Notes: generated by a model from the letters alone, not told the origin. Positions 33,440-45,658 are shown, counted from the first letter of the stretch. The stretch is DNA of 64,000 bases from Enchytraeus crypticus (GCA_905160935.1 CAJHZI010000698.1:1-64000), one strand, 5' to 3'. Made by a program: numbers and translations.

Positions 33440-33571
33440 CAAAACTGTCAGTCCAATGATAAGTCTTCAGCCTACCGTAGAGAATTCTAGAAAGTTTCGT
33501 GCTGTGAAGAATATTTTTCTAAAGATCTCATCGTATTTAAATAGAGAGATCGCGGGGCAACGACCTTGAAC
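33440..33571 (-). promoter_or_regulatory. Promoter and non-coding exon 1 of SCP gene 3
   Basis: GTTCAAGGTC (33562-33571), TATTTAAAT (33534-33542), exon 1 ending at 33440 before GTAAAAAAA. A distal CGTCAAGGTT site at 33721-33730 has been doubled by an 89-bp tandem duplication (second copy from 33805). Confidence 0.72.
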
Positions 33572-33715
33572 ATCAGCTTCAATTATTAGTCTGTTTGATA
33601 TCTTTACAGCTTTAATTGTTATATGACGAACCGAAATTTGTAAGCGGAACTCTGAACAAAATATAATTCGATTAATAAGTTTCAATCTCATTTCCAATGG
33701 CGAGGGACTACTGCT

Positions 33716-33893
33716 GGAACAACCTTGACGCATTCTATGGAATATTTGATTGAGTCTATTGAATTCATGTCATTGCATCAACAATTACAGTGTATCATAC
33801 TGATGGAACAACCTTGACGCATTCTATGGAATATTTGATTGAGTCTATTGAATTCATGTCATTGCATCAACAATTACATTGTATCATCTGTTC
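33716..33893. repeat. 89-bp tandem duplication in the upstream region of gene 3
   Basis: GGAACAACCTTGACGCATTC onward is repeated once with only a few changes (period 33716 to 33805). It doubles the distal TCAAGGT-type site. Confidence 0.9.
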
Positions 33894-34189
33894 CATCGTT
33901 GGAAGATATCACCTAATAAATTAAGTTATGTTAAATCTAATTTGCAAAAATAATGTTACAAAAACTACTTAAAATGATTCCAGTCTGCATTGCTTATATA
34001 CTGTACATGTATGCTGTAGTATAGGAGTTTCTGTTGCAAAATTACGGAGAGTCTAGACCGATGTATTGTGCTGCATCATTTATTGCAGTTAATTAGTCTA
34101 GGTTATTGTACAAATTGCATTTTGTGTAGACTTAATGTAATATGCATGGGGTTTAGCATTTCGTGTATTTATATTATATAGCGAATGAA

Positions 34190-34500
34190 AAGCAGTATCA
34201 GAAATTAGCATGCTCATTGATTATCACGCTCATTGATTAACATGCTCATTGATTAACATGCTCATTGATTAACAGGTTCAGAGATTAACAGGTTCAGAGA
34301 TTAGCATGCTCAGAGATTAGCATGATCATAGATTAGCAGGATCAGAGATTAGCAGGATCAGAGATTAGCAGGATCAGAGATTAGCAGGATCAGAGATTAG
34401 CAGGATCAGAGATTAGCAGGATCAGAGATTAGCAGGATCAGAGATTAGCAGGATCAGAGATTAGCAGGATCAGAGATTAGCAGGATCAGAGATTAGCTAA
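34190..34500 (+). repeat. 16-bp satellite array, about 19 units (upstream of gene 3)
   Basis: GATTAGCAGGATCAGA repeated, perfect in the right-hand two thirds (34335-34495) and degenerate at the left, a pattern expected from recent homogenisation at one end. Confidence 0.92.
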
Positions 34501-35602
34501 GTTATTATCTGTTACAATTGGTCTGAATCCCATGAATGTTAAATTTTTGACAGCAGTATTCAATTTGTCAAATTTTAATTGCGGGGTGGGTGTGATCACA
34601 TGAAGGAATTTTAGCTATATTATAGGGGGAGAGCTGGGAAGCTCAAGTGGGAATGTTTGACCCTAGAAAGTGTGGTGGTCAGGTGGGGTTGATTTAGAAC
34701 ATTTTGCATGGTTTTTTATAAAAAACTCGAGATTATGAAATAATGTCTTTACGCTAAACTCAATGTGCAACCAGAGTTTAGCTGAGAATTGATGTTTGAT
34801 TAGAATTATTGAGACTTAGACCTAATTGATATATCTTCTGTAAAACATAACACAATTGAAAATTGTCACATGCGTCTAGTATAGTATTAGACCTCTATAA
34901 ATATGCAATCTTGAATCGGGATATTCCTCAGGCTACAAAAATCATTATTCCAGCAGATTGAAAAACTTATTTTGGTTCCTTTGTGCATCATCGAGAATAT
35001 TCCAAATCAGATTCATCGGTAATTGAGTAATTAATCAGCTGTTGATGAGACTTTTTGAATGTGTATAATTATTTTGCAGTGTATTAATTATATAAATTAT
35101 ATGAATAAAGTTGTAAATACTATACTGTTCTATACTGTTCTCTTCTTCACTGTAATTTCTATACTCGTCTAGTTTTCCTATTTTACGATTCAGTCTCTTA
35201 CGGAGTTATAGCATCAGACCCATTGTACAGGAATGATCAGAGTCAGCAACGGGTCCAAACAATGTTAACAACGCAAGTTGCTTCGTTATGGGAAAAAGGA
35301 AAAGGTATGGATTTAACTTAAAAAAGGGGCAGGGGATTCAAAATTGCGCATCGCTCAAGTTAGGCACGGGAAAGCATGCGCAAAAGCTCAAAGTGCAGCT
35401 TAAATGCATGCTCAAAGTTTGGGTAGCATTTGAGTTTACTGGGTCTCCGAGGGCTCATTGAATTGTTGTAAAACTGATTGATGGCTATATAAAACTTGGC
35501 TCATCAAGCTGCAGCTGATATTTCTTATAAATTGATGCGAAACATAATTTTAATGCGAATTATATACTAGAGAAAATGAGTCCGGTACAAATGCATCCAA
35601 CA

Positions 35603-35735
35603 AGCTTGAGCCAGTGGCGAAGTCGGTAATATACCCGACCGCGGATCAGTAGGTGCGGGTTCAAATCCTGGGCTCTCCCGTCACTGACATCGCTTTCGAG
35701 TGAGGAAACTGACGTTAACCTTAGCTTTCTTTTTT
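35603..35735 (+). mobile_element. tRNA-derived SINE-A, complete copy
   Basis: GAGCCAGTGGCGAAGTCGGT, GGTGCGGGTTCAAATCCTGG, CACTGACATCGCTTTCGAGT, GAGGAAACTGACGTTAACCT, (AGCTTTCTTTTTT). Confidence 0.9.
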
Positions 35736-35739
35736 ACTC

Positions 35740-36540
35740 GATCGCATGTTCATCAGCTTACTAACAATTGACAAGGAATATCAATAATTTCCAAATTTCG
35801 AAAATGTTACTATCGAAAATAAATAAAATGTTTCGAAGGTGAGATATTTTACAAATATTCTCGACCACATGACTTCAAGTTGACTGTTATGAGACTCGCC
35901 TAGAGAAATAGGCAATTGGGGTCCAAGGACGAGAAATAGGCCCACGTATAGAAGGGGTAACATATTGTAATATAGCCGAATATAGCCCATAGGCTATATT
36001 GGACTACTTAGACTTTTTGCAGAAACTTCACACTGTGAAAACTGTAGTAGGCCTAGTAGAGAAATAATTCAGTTTTCATGCACTGCTATGTAACATTTTA
36101 GTTCAATTCCATCTATTAGGCCCTAAATTCGACTAATTAAGCAGAAATCCTAATGGAACATTCTGACCTCTAAAAAGGTCTGTTAAGACGACACGAAGGA
36201 TGGTGTATTCACGATTAATTATCTTTCTAAATTACGTCATCTGACTTAATTAAATTTTATATTTTACTACTCGTTTGTACATTCATCTAATTGAATTTTC
36301 ACATAAAGAGTATGCGGAGGACAGCTTAACCAGTTTAATTTCAAGGCCATTAGTTGCATTGATTCAATAATTACAGTATAGTAGACTTCTCTGATTTAGA
36401 TTTCAATGCATAAGGACAATAAATGCGTCTAATAATGCTGCATGTTTTACGACGAAACAATACCATTTAGAGTGAAGCTATAGAAATGAATACCATGTTT
36501 TAAAGAACGCTCGCGCACAACCACTCAAATAGATACATAC
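35740..36540. other. Spacer between gene 3 and gene 4 blocks, no gene recognised
   Basis: AT-rich; short ORF at 35781-35990 has no motif or splice context. Confidence 0.4.
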
Positions 36541-36562
36541 CTAATATTTTCACGCACATGTA

Positions 36563-36564
<2 letters not shown>

Positions 36565-36627
<63 letters not shown>

Positions 36628-36669
36628 ATATATATATATATACTGTATAAATATACTGTATATATACTG

Positions 36670-36717
<48 letters not shown>

Positions 36718-36738
36718 CCTACATGTATAATATTGTAT

Positions 36739-36781
<43 letters not shown>

Positions 36782-36878
36782 TAGTATATATAATAAATTT
36801 ATATTAATTATTTATTATAATAATACTGTATATACTATATATATATAAACTAACTTTATATAAGCCTACTATATATAC

Positions 36879-36936
<58 letters not shown>

Positions 36937-37015
36937 AATATGTAATTATTATATGCATATTAATTACTATATATATATGCACTATATGTATATACTATAT
37001 ATACTATATATATAA
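36565..37015. repeat. Long AT microsatellite complex
   Basis: Several (AT)n blocks separated by ACTGTATA / TATTATA variants over about 450 bp, in the spacer between the divergent promoters of genes 3 and 4. Confidence 0.95.
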
Positions 37016-37189
37016 ATTAAAGAGTATTAAAGATTCCACATAAAGCTTATTAATTTTAACGTCTATTTTAGTATCAAAGAATAGGCCTACTATCCGAGAC
37101 GACACGGCTGGGATTCGAATCCATGGACTCCCGCTTATCTATATGCATGCCAATCAGTCTGTCATTGGATTTGTTGCCTGCATTAGGTT

Positions 37190-37575
37190 AATATCATCAT
37201 CATCATCATAATCTTCCCTTAAATCCCAGTTTAACCAGGGTCGGGATACGAATAGACTTTTTCAAGTTCTCTCTGTCCCACACCATATCATCAGCAATCC
37301 CTAAATTTCATGTCCTTCCTAATCACCGCATCCCACGTCAATTATGGTCTACCTCTCTCTAGCTTAACATCAAGCTTTTCCCTTCACTCTCTTTACTACT
37401 TCCTCATCTGCCTTTCTCACAATATGCCCATACCATCTCAATCTCGACTTGGCTCATCCCCGATCCCCTCAACATTCAAATTCATCCTCACATATTCATT
37501 TTCCATTCTGTCTTTCCTAGTTCCGCACATTAGACGCAATATTTTCATTCTGCAAAATTTATTTAGGTTAATATA
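37190..37575 (-). mobile_element. RTE-like LINE 3' end with (GAT)n tail
   Basis: On the minus strand, frames encode RMKILRLMCGTRKDRMENEY, LRWYGHIVRKADEEVVKRV-like and ERGRP-like pieces (frameshifted), then GTCTATTCGTATCCCGACCC, TGGTTAAACTGGGATTTAAG, (GATGAT)n. It provides the tail that SINE-B copies share. Confidence 0.75.
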
Positions 37576-38019
37576 GGAAATGCTAATTAATTTTAATATA
37601 TACAATTACATAAACATTATATTTTAGCAACATCTTAAACAAGTTCAATCAGTGGAGAGCGCCGTTCCGTTACCTTTTCTTGTGGGAACGGCGCTCCTGT
37701 TAAAAGTTGTAGTTCTTAGTATGATCGGCGTTCTCCCTCCGTTCCCTTTCCTTTTTATGCTATAATGAAACTGGGTTCCACTCAGCTATGTTGAGTGCGT
37801 ATTATTACTAAGAAGTCTAAATAAATGTAACTTTTATTATACAAATTTATCTACAGATAGTGTTTAGACCTAATTGCAGATATAAAATTTTAATTTTCAA
37901 AATAGTTATGTAATGATGATCTGTGACAGTTTTCTTTGATATTAAAACTATAATTATTTTGCAATGGCTATAGATTGCATTGGTTCCCATTTTTATAACT
38001 TTAATTTATATATTCAGTT

Positions 38020-38105
38020 TGTGCGGGGTTCAAATCCTGGGCTCGGCCGTCACTGATATCGCTTTCGAGTGAGGAAACTGACATTAACCTTATCTTTACC
38101 AGCTT
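38020..38105 (+). mobile_element. SINE-A, 5' truncated
   Basis: GTGCGGGGTTCAAATCCTGG onward through the tail and TTTACCAGCTTT. Confidence 0.85.
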
Positions 38106-39066
38106 TAAAAAGTAGGCCTACTAAAATCTCCTTTGTAATAGACCTAAATTATTTAAATTGTAATTTCTGTAATGATGATAACTTGATTCTACATTAAATT
38201 ATTATAGTTAATTAAATTGATTGTTGCTCGTGATAGGCCAATTATCTGTTATATAAAATTGATTCGTAAATTCAAAATATTTAAGTGGACAACGCTGAAA
38301 CTTATTGACTCTTGGGTGTTCACATACATTAATATAAAGGTATGTAGGACTGTAACGGTTTTCCTGCGAGGCTGTGGGATTGTGATAATGACCCTGATCA
38401 GAAACAGATTCAATCAAACAACTAATGTTTTTAGCAAAAAGCACCAGAAATCATATTTACTTAAATAATAATTTAGCGTTCCTATACGTTTCATCTCCAA
38501 GACGTACCTTAAGGGAACTGGGTAGAAAGCTAGTTTTAAAAGATAAGGGAACTCATGGGAACGCTAAGAAAAATCTATTATAGGGGTATACGTCACATGC
38601 GTTTCCATACCTTTCATTTTACAATTCCAACATATGTGGCAACAATGGACTCAGTTCTAGACATCCACCAACTTTACAACAGAACCATTAACACTGCGTC
38701 ATTTCCTAACAACATTATAAATTTTGTAATAGTTCAGGTTATAGTTTTATTCAACTTAGCTAAACGTAAAAACTTTTAGAATTTTAGAATTTATACTTAA
38801 AATATGGAACAGATGTCTTACAGTGAATTTTGTGAGCCAATAGAAAGAATTCATTATAATAGGTCTAATCAGGTGTTCTGAAAATCCGTCAAGGTCATTC
38901 AATCAAACGTCTCTCATTTTTCGAACGCAATTGAAATATATGAACTACATGTAGTTCACTTGTCGTTTAATTTCTCTTTGTCCCTAGATATACATAGGCG
39001 ACTACGCGATTCTACAAATTTTGGCTAATTCTTTGAACGGCGCAATATCATATTGCGTGGGTTGTT

Positions 39067-39205
39067 GTTCAAGGTTGCAGCTGCGAACTCTTCTTATTTA
39101 AATGCGATAAACATTTAACAAATCATTCTTCAAAGGACGCACTGTCTAGAATTCTGCGGATCGGTGAAGACTCGGACATTGGACATTACGAGGCTGAGAG
39201 ATCTG
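39067..39205 (+). promoter_or_regulatory. Promoter and non-coding exon 1 of SCP gene 4
   Basis: GTTCAAGGTT (39067-39076), TATTTAAAT (39095-39103), exon 1 with TCTAGAATTC and CATTGGACATTACGAG, donor ATCTG|GTAAC after 39205. A distal TCAAGGTCA lies at 38889-38897. The only promoter of the set on the plus strand. Confidence 0.75.
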
Positions 39206-39267
39206 GTAACAAATTTTGATTTTTAATAGACCACAAAATTTATAGTTTAAAAAGTTTTACTCAAAGC

Positions 39268-39402
39268 TGGTAAAGCTAATGTTGACGTCAACTTCCTCAC
39301 TCGAATACGATGTAGGTGACGGGAGAGACCAGGATTTGAACCTAGTACATACTGATCCGCGGTCGAGTATCTTACGAACATACCACTGGCTCCAGCCAAC
39401 TA
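39268..39402 (-). mobile_element. SINE-A copy in intron 1 of gene 4
   Basis: Reverse complement of the full consensus from AGCCAGTGG to the tail ending AGCTTTACCAGCT; several substitutions (CACTCGAATACGATG). Confidence 0.85.
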
Positions 39403-39580
39403 CTATGCATAATTAGTTTGGAAAACAAATAATATTGAACACACATAGATAAAAATAGCTTATTTCGGTTAAAATTACAGAAAAGAGTGTCCGCGTCACA
39501 ACGCAGTCTTGCTCTCGTGACGTCTTAATCAATAGTCGAGCTCTCTACCTCTGAGCCTAGAGGCGTTCCTAACAATAAGT

Positions 39581-39586
<6 letters not shown>

Positions 39587-39615
<29 letters not shown>

Positions 39616-39637
39616 CTATAATATATATATATAATCT

Positions 39638-39690
<53 letters not shown>
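39587..39690. repeat. (AT)n microsatellite
   Basis: Two AT blocks separated by ATAATCTAACAAT, just upstream of exon 2 of gene 4. Confidence 0.95.
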
Positions 39691-39692
<2 letters not shown>

Positions 39693-39847
39693 CTTTATGA
39701 AACACATAAACTATTAATCAAATAAAACACAAAAATCAATCAGCATACACATGTACTTGCCAATATACCCAATCACGTATGCAACCAGATGTATTGCTTC
39801 AGATATTGAACAGGACTATCATCATTGACGTTCACAGAGAAGTCAAC

Positions 39848-40732
39848 ATGCCTATTCAAGAACCAGCTGTGAATTCAAATTTCGTAAAAAGGATGGATGC
39901 GTACTTTAATTGCATGGATCAGGATAAAAGCGTCACGATGACCAGGGAAGATTTCGCCTTATTCTCAGAGAGATACAAAGCGATCACCAAGGCTGATACT
40001 ATCAGGGAAAAGCAAGTACGAAGAAAAATGCTTCAGGTATAATTTTATCCAACACATTACAGTGCGTGTTCATTTAAAATGATACATATTTTCAAAATTC
40101 ATGGCCTATATCCAAAATGCAAGTGGTCCTATTACTGAAATCAGTAAAATTAGGGCCCTACTAAGAAGCTAACCTAAGATAATGCACAGGTGAAGTTTGG
40201 CAATATATGATAGTAGGCCAATGTACTAAAATAATGATTTTCAGTGATCAGCAAAATTTAATGCTTTTTGAAAATACTTTTAAAATATTTTGAAAATACT
40301 AATATAAAATACTTTTCAAAAGTAATTTGAATATAGAAAATAAAACAGTATTTTGAAAATACTTACTTTTCTAAAATACTCTTTTTGAAGAGATTGTCAA
40401 GGCAATGATGCGCACAAACGACATTGTAATAAAAATGTTAAACTAAAATATTTAAAATCTTTAAATACTTTTTTAATTTGGTTAAAATTTAACAATAATT
40501 TAAATTTAAGGCCTTCTTTCATGATTTATTAGCTAAGGAATTTCATTTATTTACTTGATGTTTTTGTTTTTACTTTAAGAAAACTTAATTATTCCATTAT
40601 TATAGTTTGACTAGCAGGTCATACCTTTAGATCAAACTAACATTCACGTAGATGCGAGACGTTCCTTTAAAGTTTATTTTAATTAAGATAACAATTATTT
40701 AACAATAAATTAACATTCTCTCTCTGCCTCTG

Positions 40733-40801
<69 letters not shown>

Positions 40802-40815
40802 GGTCTCTGTCTATG

Positions 40816-40871
<56 letters not shown>

Positions 40872-40908
40872 GTCTCTCTCTCTCTCTCGCTCTCTCTGTC
40901 TCTCTTTG

Positions 40909-40951
<43 letters not shown>

Positions 40952-40962
40952 TCTCTTTCTCT

Positions 40963-41012
<50 letters not shown>

Positions 41013-42152
41013 AGTGCACTGCCAAGAGGCAGGTTTAAGCACATATTCAACTCGTATGAAAGTTTGAAACTAACATTATGTAACATTGATGAAGCTGAAT
41101 GTTTTTTAAATGAAATATATTCAAAATAGGCTGTATACATGGTGCCTGCTAAACAACCATCATCATCATCATCTTCCCTTAAATCCCAGTTTAACCAGGG
41201 TCGGGATACGAATAGACTTTATTTTATCCATTCGTTTAAGTTGTGTAGCAATTACTGCAGCCTAGGCGCTCACCAACTGAATGCATTCTACGACAAGTGC
41301 AGTCACCGGTTGGTCAAATTCTTCAAACGACCCGGACTCAACACGGGGAAAATTCAAAAAGACCCGGACACTATACGGGACACGACCCGGACACAACACT
41401 AAATGCTGGGCCTGCTAAACAACTAAACTAAATTTAAGCAAAATTACTTCCTACATAAACAATAACTTTAGTTCGTTTTAGGATTTAAGATTGTGTGAAC
41501 AAAATTTGTAAACTAAATTTAAACAAAAAATTAAAGAAAAGCATTTTGAAAAACATTTTCAAAATACTTAAAAAGTACTTTTAAGAAGTATTTTTGAAAA
41601 TGAAAGGTAAAATAGTATTTACTATTTTGAAATACTTTTCTATTTTGAAATACTTTTCTATTTTGAAAATACTCTAGTGCCAATCACTAAATATAATTGA
41701 AAACTAATTTCAGCATGCATAAATAATCAGAATCTACAATATGCAGAAAATTTATGCCAAGAACTGTTTGTGATTTTTCACAGATATGGGACTTTTACTT
41801 TCTATCAACTTCTAGAACAACAGAAATCACTCCGGAAGTGTTTGCAAAATGTATAGCAGCACAAGACAAGGACAAAATAAGATCAACTGCAACGAATTGG
41901 GCGGATATACTCTTTGACCTGATTGACCTGAACGCTGATGGTAAGATCAGTCCTGATGAATTTAGACTCCTGCATCAACTCTTCTATATAGACGACGCTG
42001 CTATCACAGAAGCTGCATTCAAGGCTCTCGATAAAGGCAACAAAGGATTTATTGCATACGAAGATTTCGAGATAGCAGTTGTCGACCATTTCAACCCAAG
42101 ATGTGATCAGTATAGACCTGAATTCCTCATCTTCGGACCTCTGGCTGACTGA
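39848..42152 (+). CDS. SCP-like EF-hand protein, gene 4 (subfamily B)
   Basis: Coding exons 39848-40036 (63 codons; exon from 39814 after AACAG) and 41784-42152 (122 codons plus stop); 185 residues. An upstream in-frame ATG at 39779 is rejected because it lies before the acceptor and the paralogs start at the equivalent of 39848. EF1 DQDKSVTMTRED has Val in place of the invariant Gly at position 6, shared with gene 5, so Ca2+ binding there is probably weakened. EF3 [12 protein letters not shown] is canonical; EF4 [12 protein letters not shown] has Gly at 3, Lys at 5 and Asp at 12. Ends LIFGPLAD. Sole copy on the plus strand; gene 5 is its near-twin in inverted orientation. Intron 2 holds a (TC)n tract and a SINE-B. 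Confidence 0.92.
40718..41032 (-). repeat. (TC)n tract, expanded tail of an RTE-like LINE remnant
   Basis: About 300 bp of TCTC/TGTC repeats ending CTTCAGTGCACTGCCAAGAG, GCAGGT: the reverse complement of the RTE tail CCTGCC..AGGCAGTGCACTAAGAGAGA. So the microsatellite grew from the LINE's own tail. It gives false S/L and R/E ORFs. Confidence 0.85.
41158..41409 (-). mobile_element. SINE-B with perfect target-site duplication
   Basis: Flanked by GCCTGCTAAACAAC at 41144-41157 and 41410-41423 (14/14). Contains (CAT)n, CTTAAATCCCAGTTTAACCA, GGGTCGGGATACGAATAGAC, GCCTAGGCGCTCACCAACTG, CGACCCGGAC. A small internal duplication of the head lies near 41360-41395. Confidence 0.9.
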
Positions 42153-42159
42153 AGTGTCA

Positions 42160-44640
42160 TGCAATGATAGTTGTAACGTTTCCTCTAAATTATTATAGGG
42201 AAAATGTTGAGATTCGGGCACTTTCTGTTCACAAGAGACTCAAGATCAATATACATGTAGTAAGATCATAAGAGCAACTAACGTATGTTGCGCCCATGAT
42301 AGAAGAGAATATTAGGCCTACTAAACCATAAATTAACATTTGGCAGCTTCAAAATTATTATCTATATTTGAACATTTTTATTTCTTTAGGCCTATGTGAA
42401 ATTAAATTACGTATAACAATGCGTGAATAATTTTATATTCGTTAATAAGTAATAACTAATTATGTTGATCCATTAAAAGATTTCAAATGTTGTAAGATTT
42501 GTTTTTATTCCGGTGTTTAGCGCTTAGATGTAGCGTGCGCGACGGTAAGCTACTGCGGACCCAGTTAATATTTCGAAGGGTGATAACTTTGATTTTCCTA
42601 GTTCTGAGAGTAGATAGGGAAAAAGGCCCAGGGTACTGAGAGTGTTGAAGGATTATACCTATTCTGCTCCAACATCTGACTTCGCTATCAATTGGCAACA
42701 ATTAGTTTACTAGTTTACAAGAAGTTCAGAATTCTCATTTGAATTATTCAAGAAATAGGCCTATGTGTGAGAAAACACGCATGGCTTAATTATTCCTAAG
42801 TTTATTAAGGATAGAAGTTCTCTCCACAATGCAATATGTTTTATTTTATACAATTACTGTTCTATTTCTTGTATATGATCGGTCCAGTGGCAGGTCCAAA
42901 GTAGAGATTTGCATTGAGCGTCATGGAAATCCGAAGTTATGCCTTCACAAGAGGCTACGCTTCACCCAACCTTAATGTAGGCCTACATTGGACTTTACTA
43001 CTTTACTGTAAAGATGGCATTTACAATGACCGATAAATTTATGTTTGCCAAGTCTTTAGAGATTGGATCTGTCATTTTTAGTGGATTTGATTATCACTAG
43101 GCCATACATATAGGGCCTAGTTGATTTTCTGGTCTCTCTTAAAACGATTACAATTTTTCACATTAGGTCTGCTTTTCATGTGCACCGGCACAACTTGGAA
43201 AGAAATGGAAAATAAATTTTGGAAAACTGCTGCATTCGTGGAATTGTTGATACAAATACAGGAGGCTGGAATTGATTTTTGATAGTATTAGAAAACCACT
43301 TAAGTCTCTTATATTAAAAAAATCAAAGCTATAGCCTATCTAAGCTATTTCTTACTAATGAGAAAACCATGGAGAGAGCTTGTATGATCACCTGGTTTCT
43401 AATGTATTCACTTTAAACTAATTTGCATCGGACTACTTATAAACCTTTTCATTATGTCAAAGAATTTCTTCAAAACAGGTTATCAAATTTAATTACTATA
43501 CATGTATTTCATTGCTAAAGTGAAATTTCAACTATGTTTTCATATTTTCTAAATTCAAACTATGATGGCTCAGAGCTACTTACCATTTGTAAACAATCTT
43601 AGTCAGAAATTGTAGGGGAAAGTGGGGCACAGTGAGATGCATTTTATAATTTTTGTCAGATAGGTTTCAGCAACTGTATAACTGTTATAAGATCAATAAT
43701 GTTATCCAAGAAATATTATATTCACCATTTACTGTACATCATTACTAGCATGCTACTGCATGCATAACTTGAACATATCACACTAAGCTATAACTACTAT
43801 TAGCTTAAATAATAGTATTTAATTACAATTAACTGGCTCTACTTTATTTGTAAAGAATATACTTATCAAACTTTGAAATTTTCAATTAAATTTTGAATTA
43901 AAATTGCTTATTGCTAATTGCGAATGACCAAATAATGGAGCATTATAAACTGGAAAACATAAGGTGTTATACTTGTGTTTTCACAAAATAAAGCCTGATT
44001 GTAACAAAGCTATGCTATAGGGACTTAAATCAAAGAACATTAACTTTATTATATAAAAGTATTAAAAAACATTATAAGGGAGACTAAAATTGGAAATTTT
44101 CTCGAAATTTCAGTGTTACCAGAATTTGTTTGATAAAGTTGAACGATAAGTACTCTCAACAGGAACCATGCCGAGATGTTTTTGTTCGCGTATATATGGC
44201 TCTATCTCTGACCCTCATATGAATGCGCAGTGACTCCAGTGTAATATTTGCGAGAAATAGCTGCAATTTAAAAATATGGGCTTAACGTCAAGGTTAAAAG
44301 CCTAGGGGGCTTTTCATCAAAACATCAGAGTGACCGGTGTACACTGAAAGGTGAATGTCTGAGATTTTACTATATTTTCATCTACACCAGGAATTAATCC
44401 CAAGACCTTAAAAAAACAAATATTTAAAACTCCATGTCGTTATCTAATGCGCTTATACATTGAGCTATAGAGACTTTCATGGTCACAATCTAAGTGCCAA
44501 TATTGCAATTTAAGTCGAGAAAGTTTTTAATGTTTGATATGCTATTAAAGTGGTTAACCTATATTAACTGATTATCAACTCTGAAATTTAAAATTTAAAA
44601 TTGGAAATGATACTACAGTTTACATAGACTACACGTAATC
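42160..44640. other. Spacer downstream of gene 4, no gene recognised
   Basis: AT-rich unique sequence; the small ORF at 42483-42701 lacks motifs. No repeat family recognised. Confidence 0.4.
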
Positions 44641-44675
44641 TAGTTTCTAAATTATTTATTGTATATGCACATATT

Positions 44676-45105
44676 GTATATGAAAACGTTAGTTTGGACC
44701 ACGCTATTGTATGGTTGTGAAACATGGACCTTAAGGAAGGAAGATATTAGGAAACTGGAGGCATTGGAAATGTGTATTTGGAGAAGAATGGAGAGGATTA
44801 GTTGGACTCAAACGGCTACGAAGGAGGAAGTTCTAGAGAGAGTTGGCACAGATAGACAGTTGATAAATGTATTAAGAAATAGGAAGAAGAGTTGGATAGG
44901 ACACATTCTAAGGGGGGAAGGTCTATTAAAAGAGGTCATAGAAGGTAGAATGGAAGGAAAAAGAGGCGGGGCAGGCCGAGATTAGGTATGTTAGATGATT
45001 TAAAGACCCATTCATATGCGGAAATGAAGAGGAAGGCGGTAGACAGAGAAGAGTGGAGGCGTTACATACCGGACCTGCCAGTAGGCAGTGCACTAAGAGA
45101 GAGAT
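44676..45105 (+). mobile_element. RTE-like LINE 3' end, best preserved
   Basis: A frame (from 44659) encodes LVWTTLLYGCETWTLRKEDI, RKLEALEMCIWRRMERISW, LRNRKKSWIGHILRGEGLL, EGRMEGKRGGAGRD, the classic C-terminal end of RTE-type LINE polyproteins; a one-base shift in the GRGRPR region truncates it. Followed by GAGTGGAGGCGTTACATACC, GGACCTGCCAGTAGGCAGTG, CACTAAGAGAGAGA. Five-prime truncated. Confidence 0.85.
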
Positions 45106-45257
45106 ATGCACATTAGACTAGTGTATATACATATACATGATGCAGTATATACACCCTGTAATATACATCACAGAATCCCCATGCACCACAGTAGGGTGTA
45201 TATTTCTAAACGACAAGATACGCTATTAGACTGCGAGGCAATGCGTATCAATAGTGA

Positions 45258-45530
45258 ATGTCTCAATAGCGCAATGGTTAGAGGAGTAGATAACGTCATG
45301 AAGTTTTAAGTGACAGATCCTGAGGTGACTTAAACCCTCGTGGGTTCGAACCCCAGCCGCGCTGATCTGAGAGTAAAATCTCGGACATTCACTGGACTGG
45401 AATCACGGAAAACGGACAAAATTGCCTAACGGATTTATCATGTGGTATTAAAAGTGATAGATATCAACGTAATTGATGATTTCACTATAATGTGTGTTAT
45501 TATTATTACTACTACTACTACTATTATTAT
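45258..45530 (+). mobile_element. tRNA-derived SINE-C, copy 2
   Basis: AATGTCTCAATAGCGCAATG, GTTAGAGGAGTAGATAACG (box A region), CTCGTGGGTTCGAACCCC (box B), body and tail as at 19353, ending (ATT)n(ACT)n(ATT)n. Confidence 0.85.
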
Positions 45531-45538
45531 GCAGAATG

Positions 45539-45658
45539 GTGTCTTAGATGTATTAAGTCTTACTTAGGGTGTTTTAGATGTATTAAGTCTTATTTAGAGT
45601 GTCTTAGTTCTATTCAGTCTTATTTAGGGCGTCTTAGTTGTATAAAGTTTTATAAGTT
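45539..45658. repeat. 30-bp tandem repeat, four units
   Basis: GTGTCTTAGATGTATTAAGT plus CTTACTTAGG, four copies with increasing divergence to the right. Confidence 0.9.

Noticed and set aside
37085..37170. Possible tRNA gene (GATTCGAATCC box B-like sequence)
   Set aside because: No matching acceptor stem or box A at the right distance; treated as unclassified repeat sequence.
39530..39570. Possible antisense tRNA (complement reads GGCTCAGAGGTAGAGAGC)
   Set aside because: Box A-like only; no GGTTCRANNCC box B and no pairing acceptor stem.
39779..39847. Longer N-terminus for SCP gene 4 (and the equivalents at 50139 and 62270)
   Set aside because: These codons lie partly upstream of the AACAG acceptor in the intron, and the N-terminal extensions are not conserved among the other paralogs.
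40699..41140. R/E-rich and S/L-rich ORFs
   Set aside because: Translations of the (TC)n tract on opposite strands.
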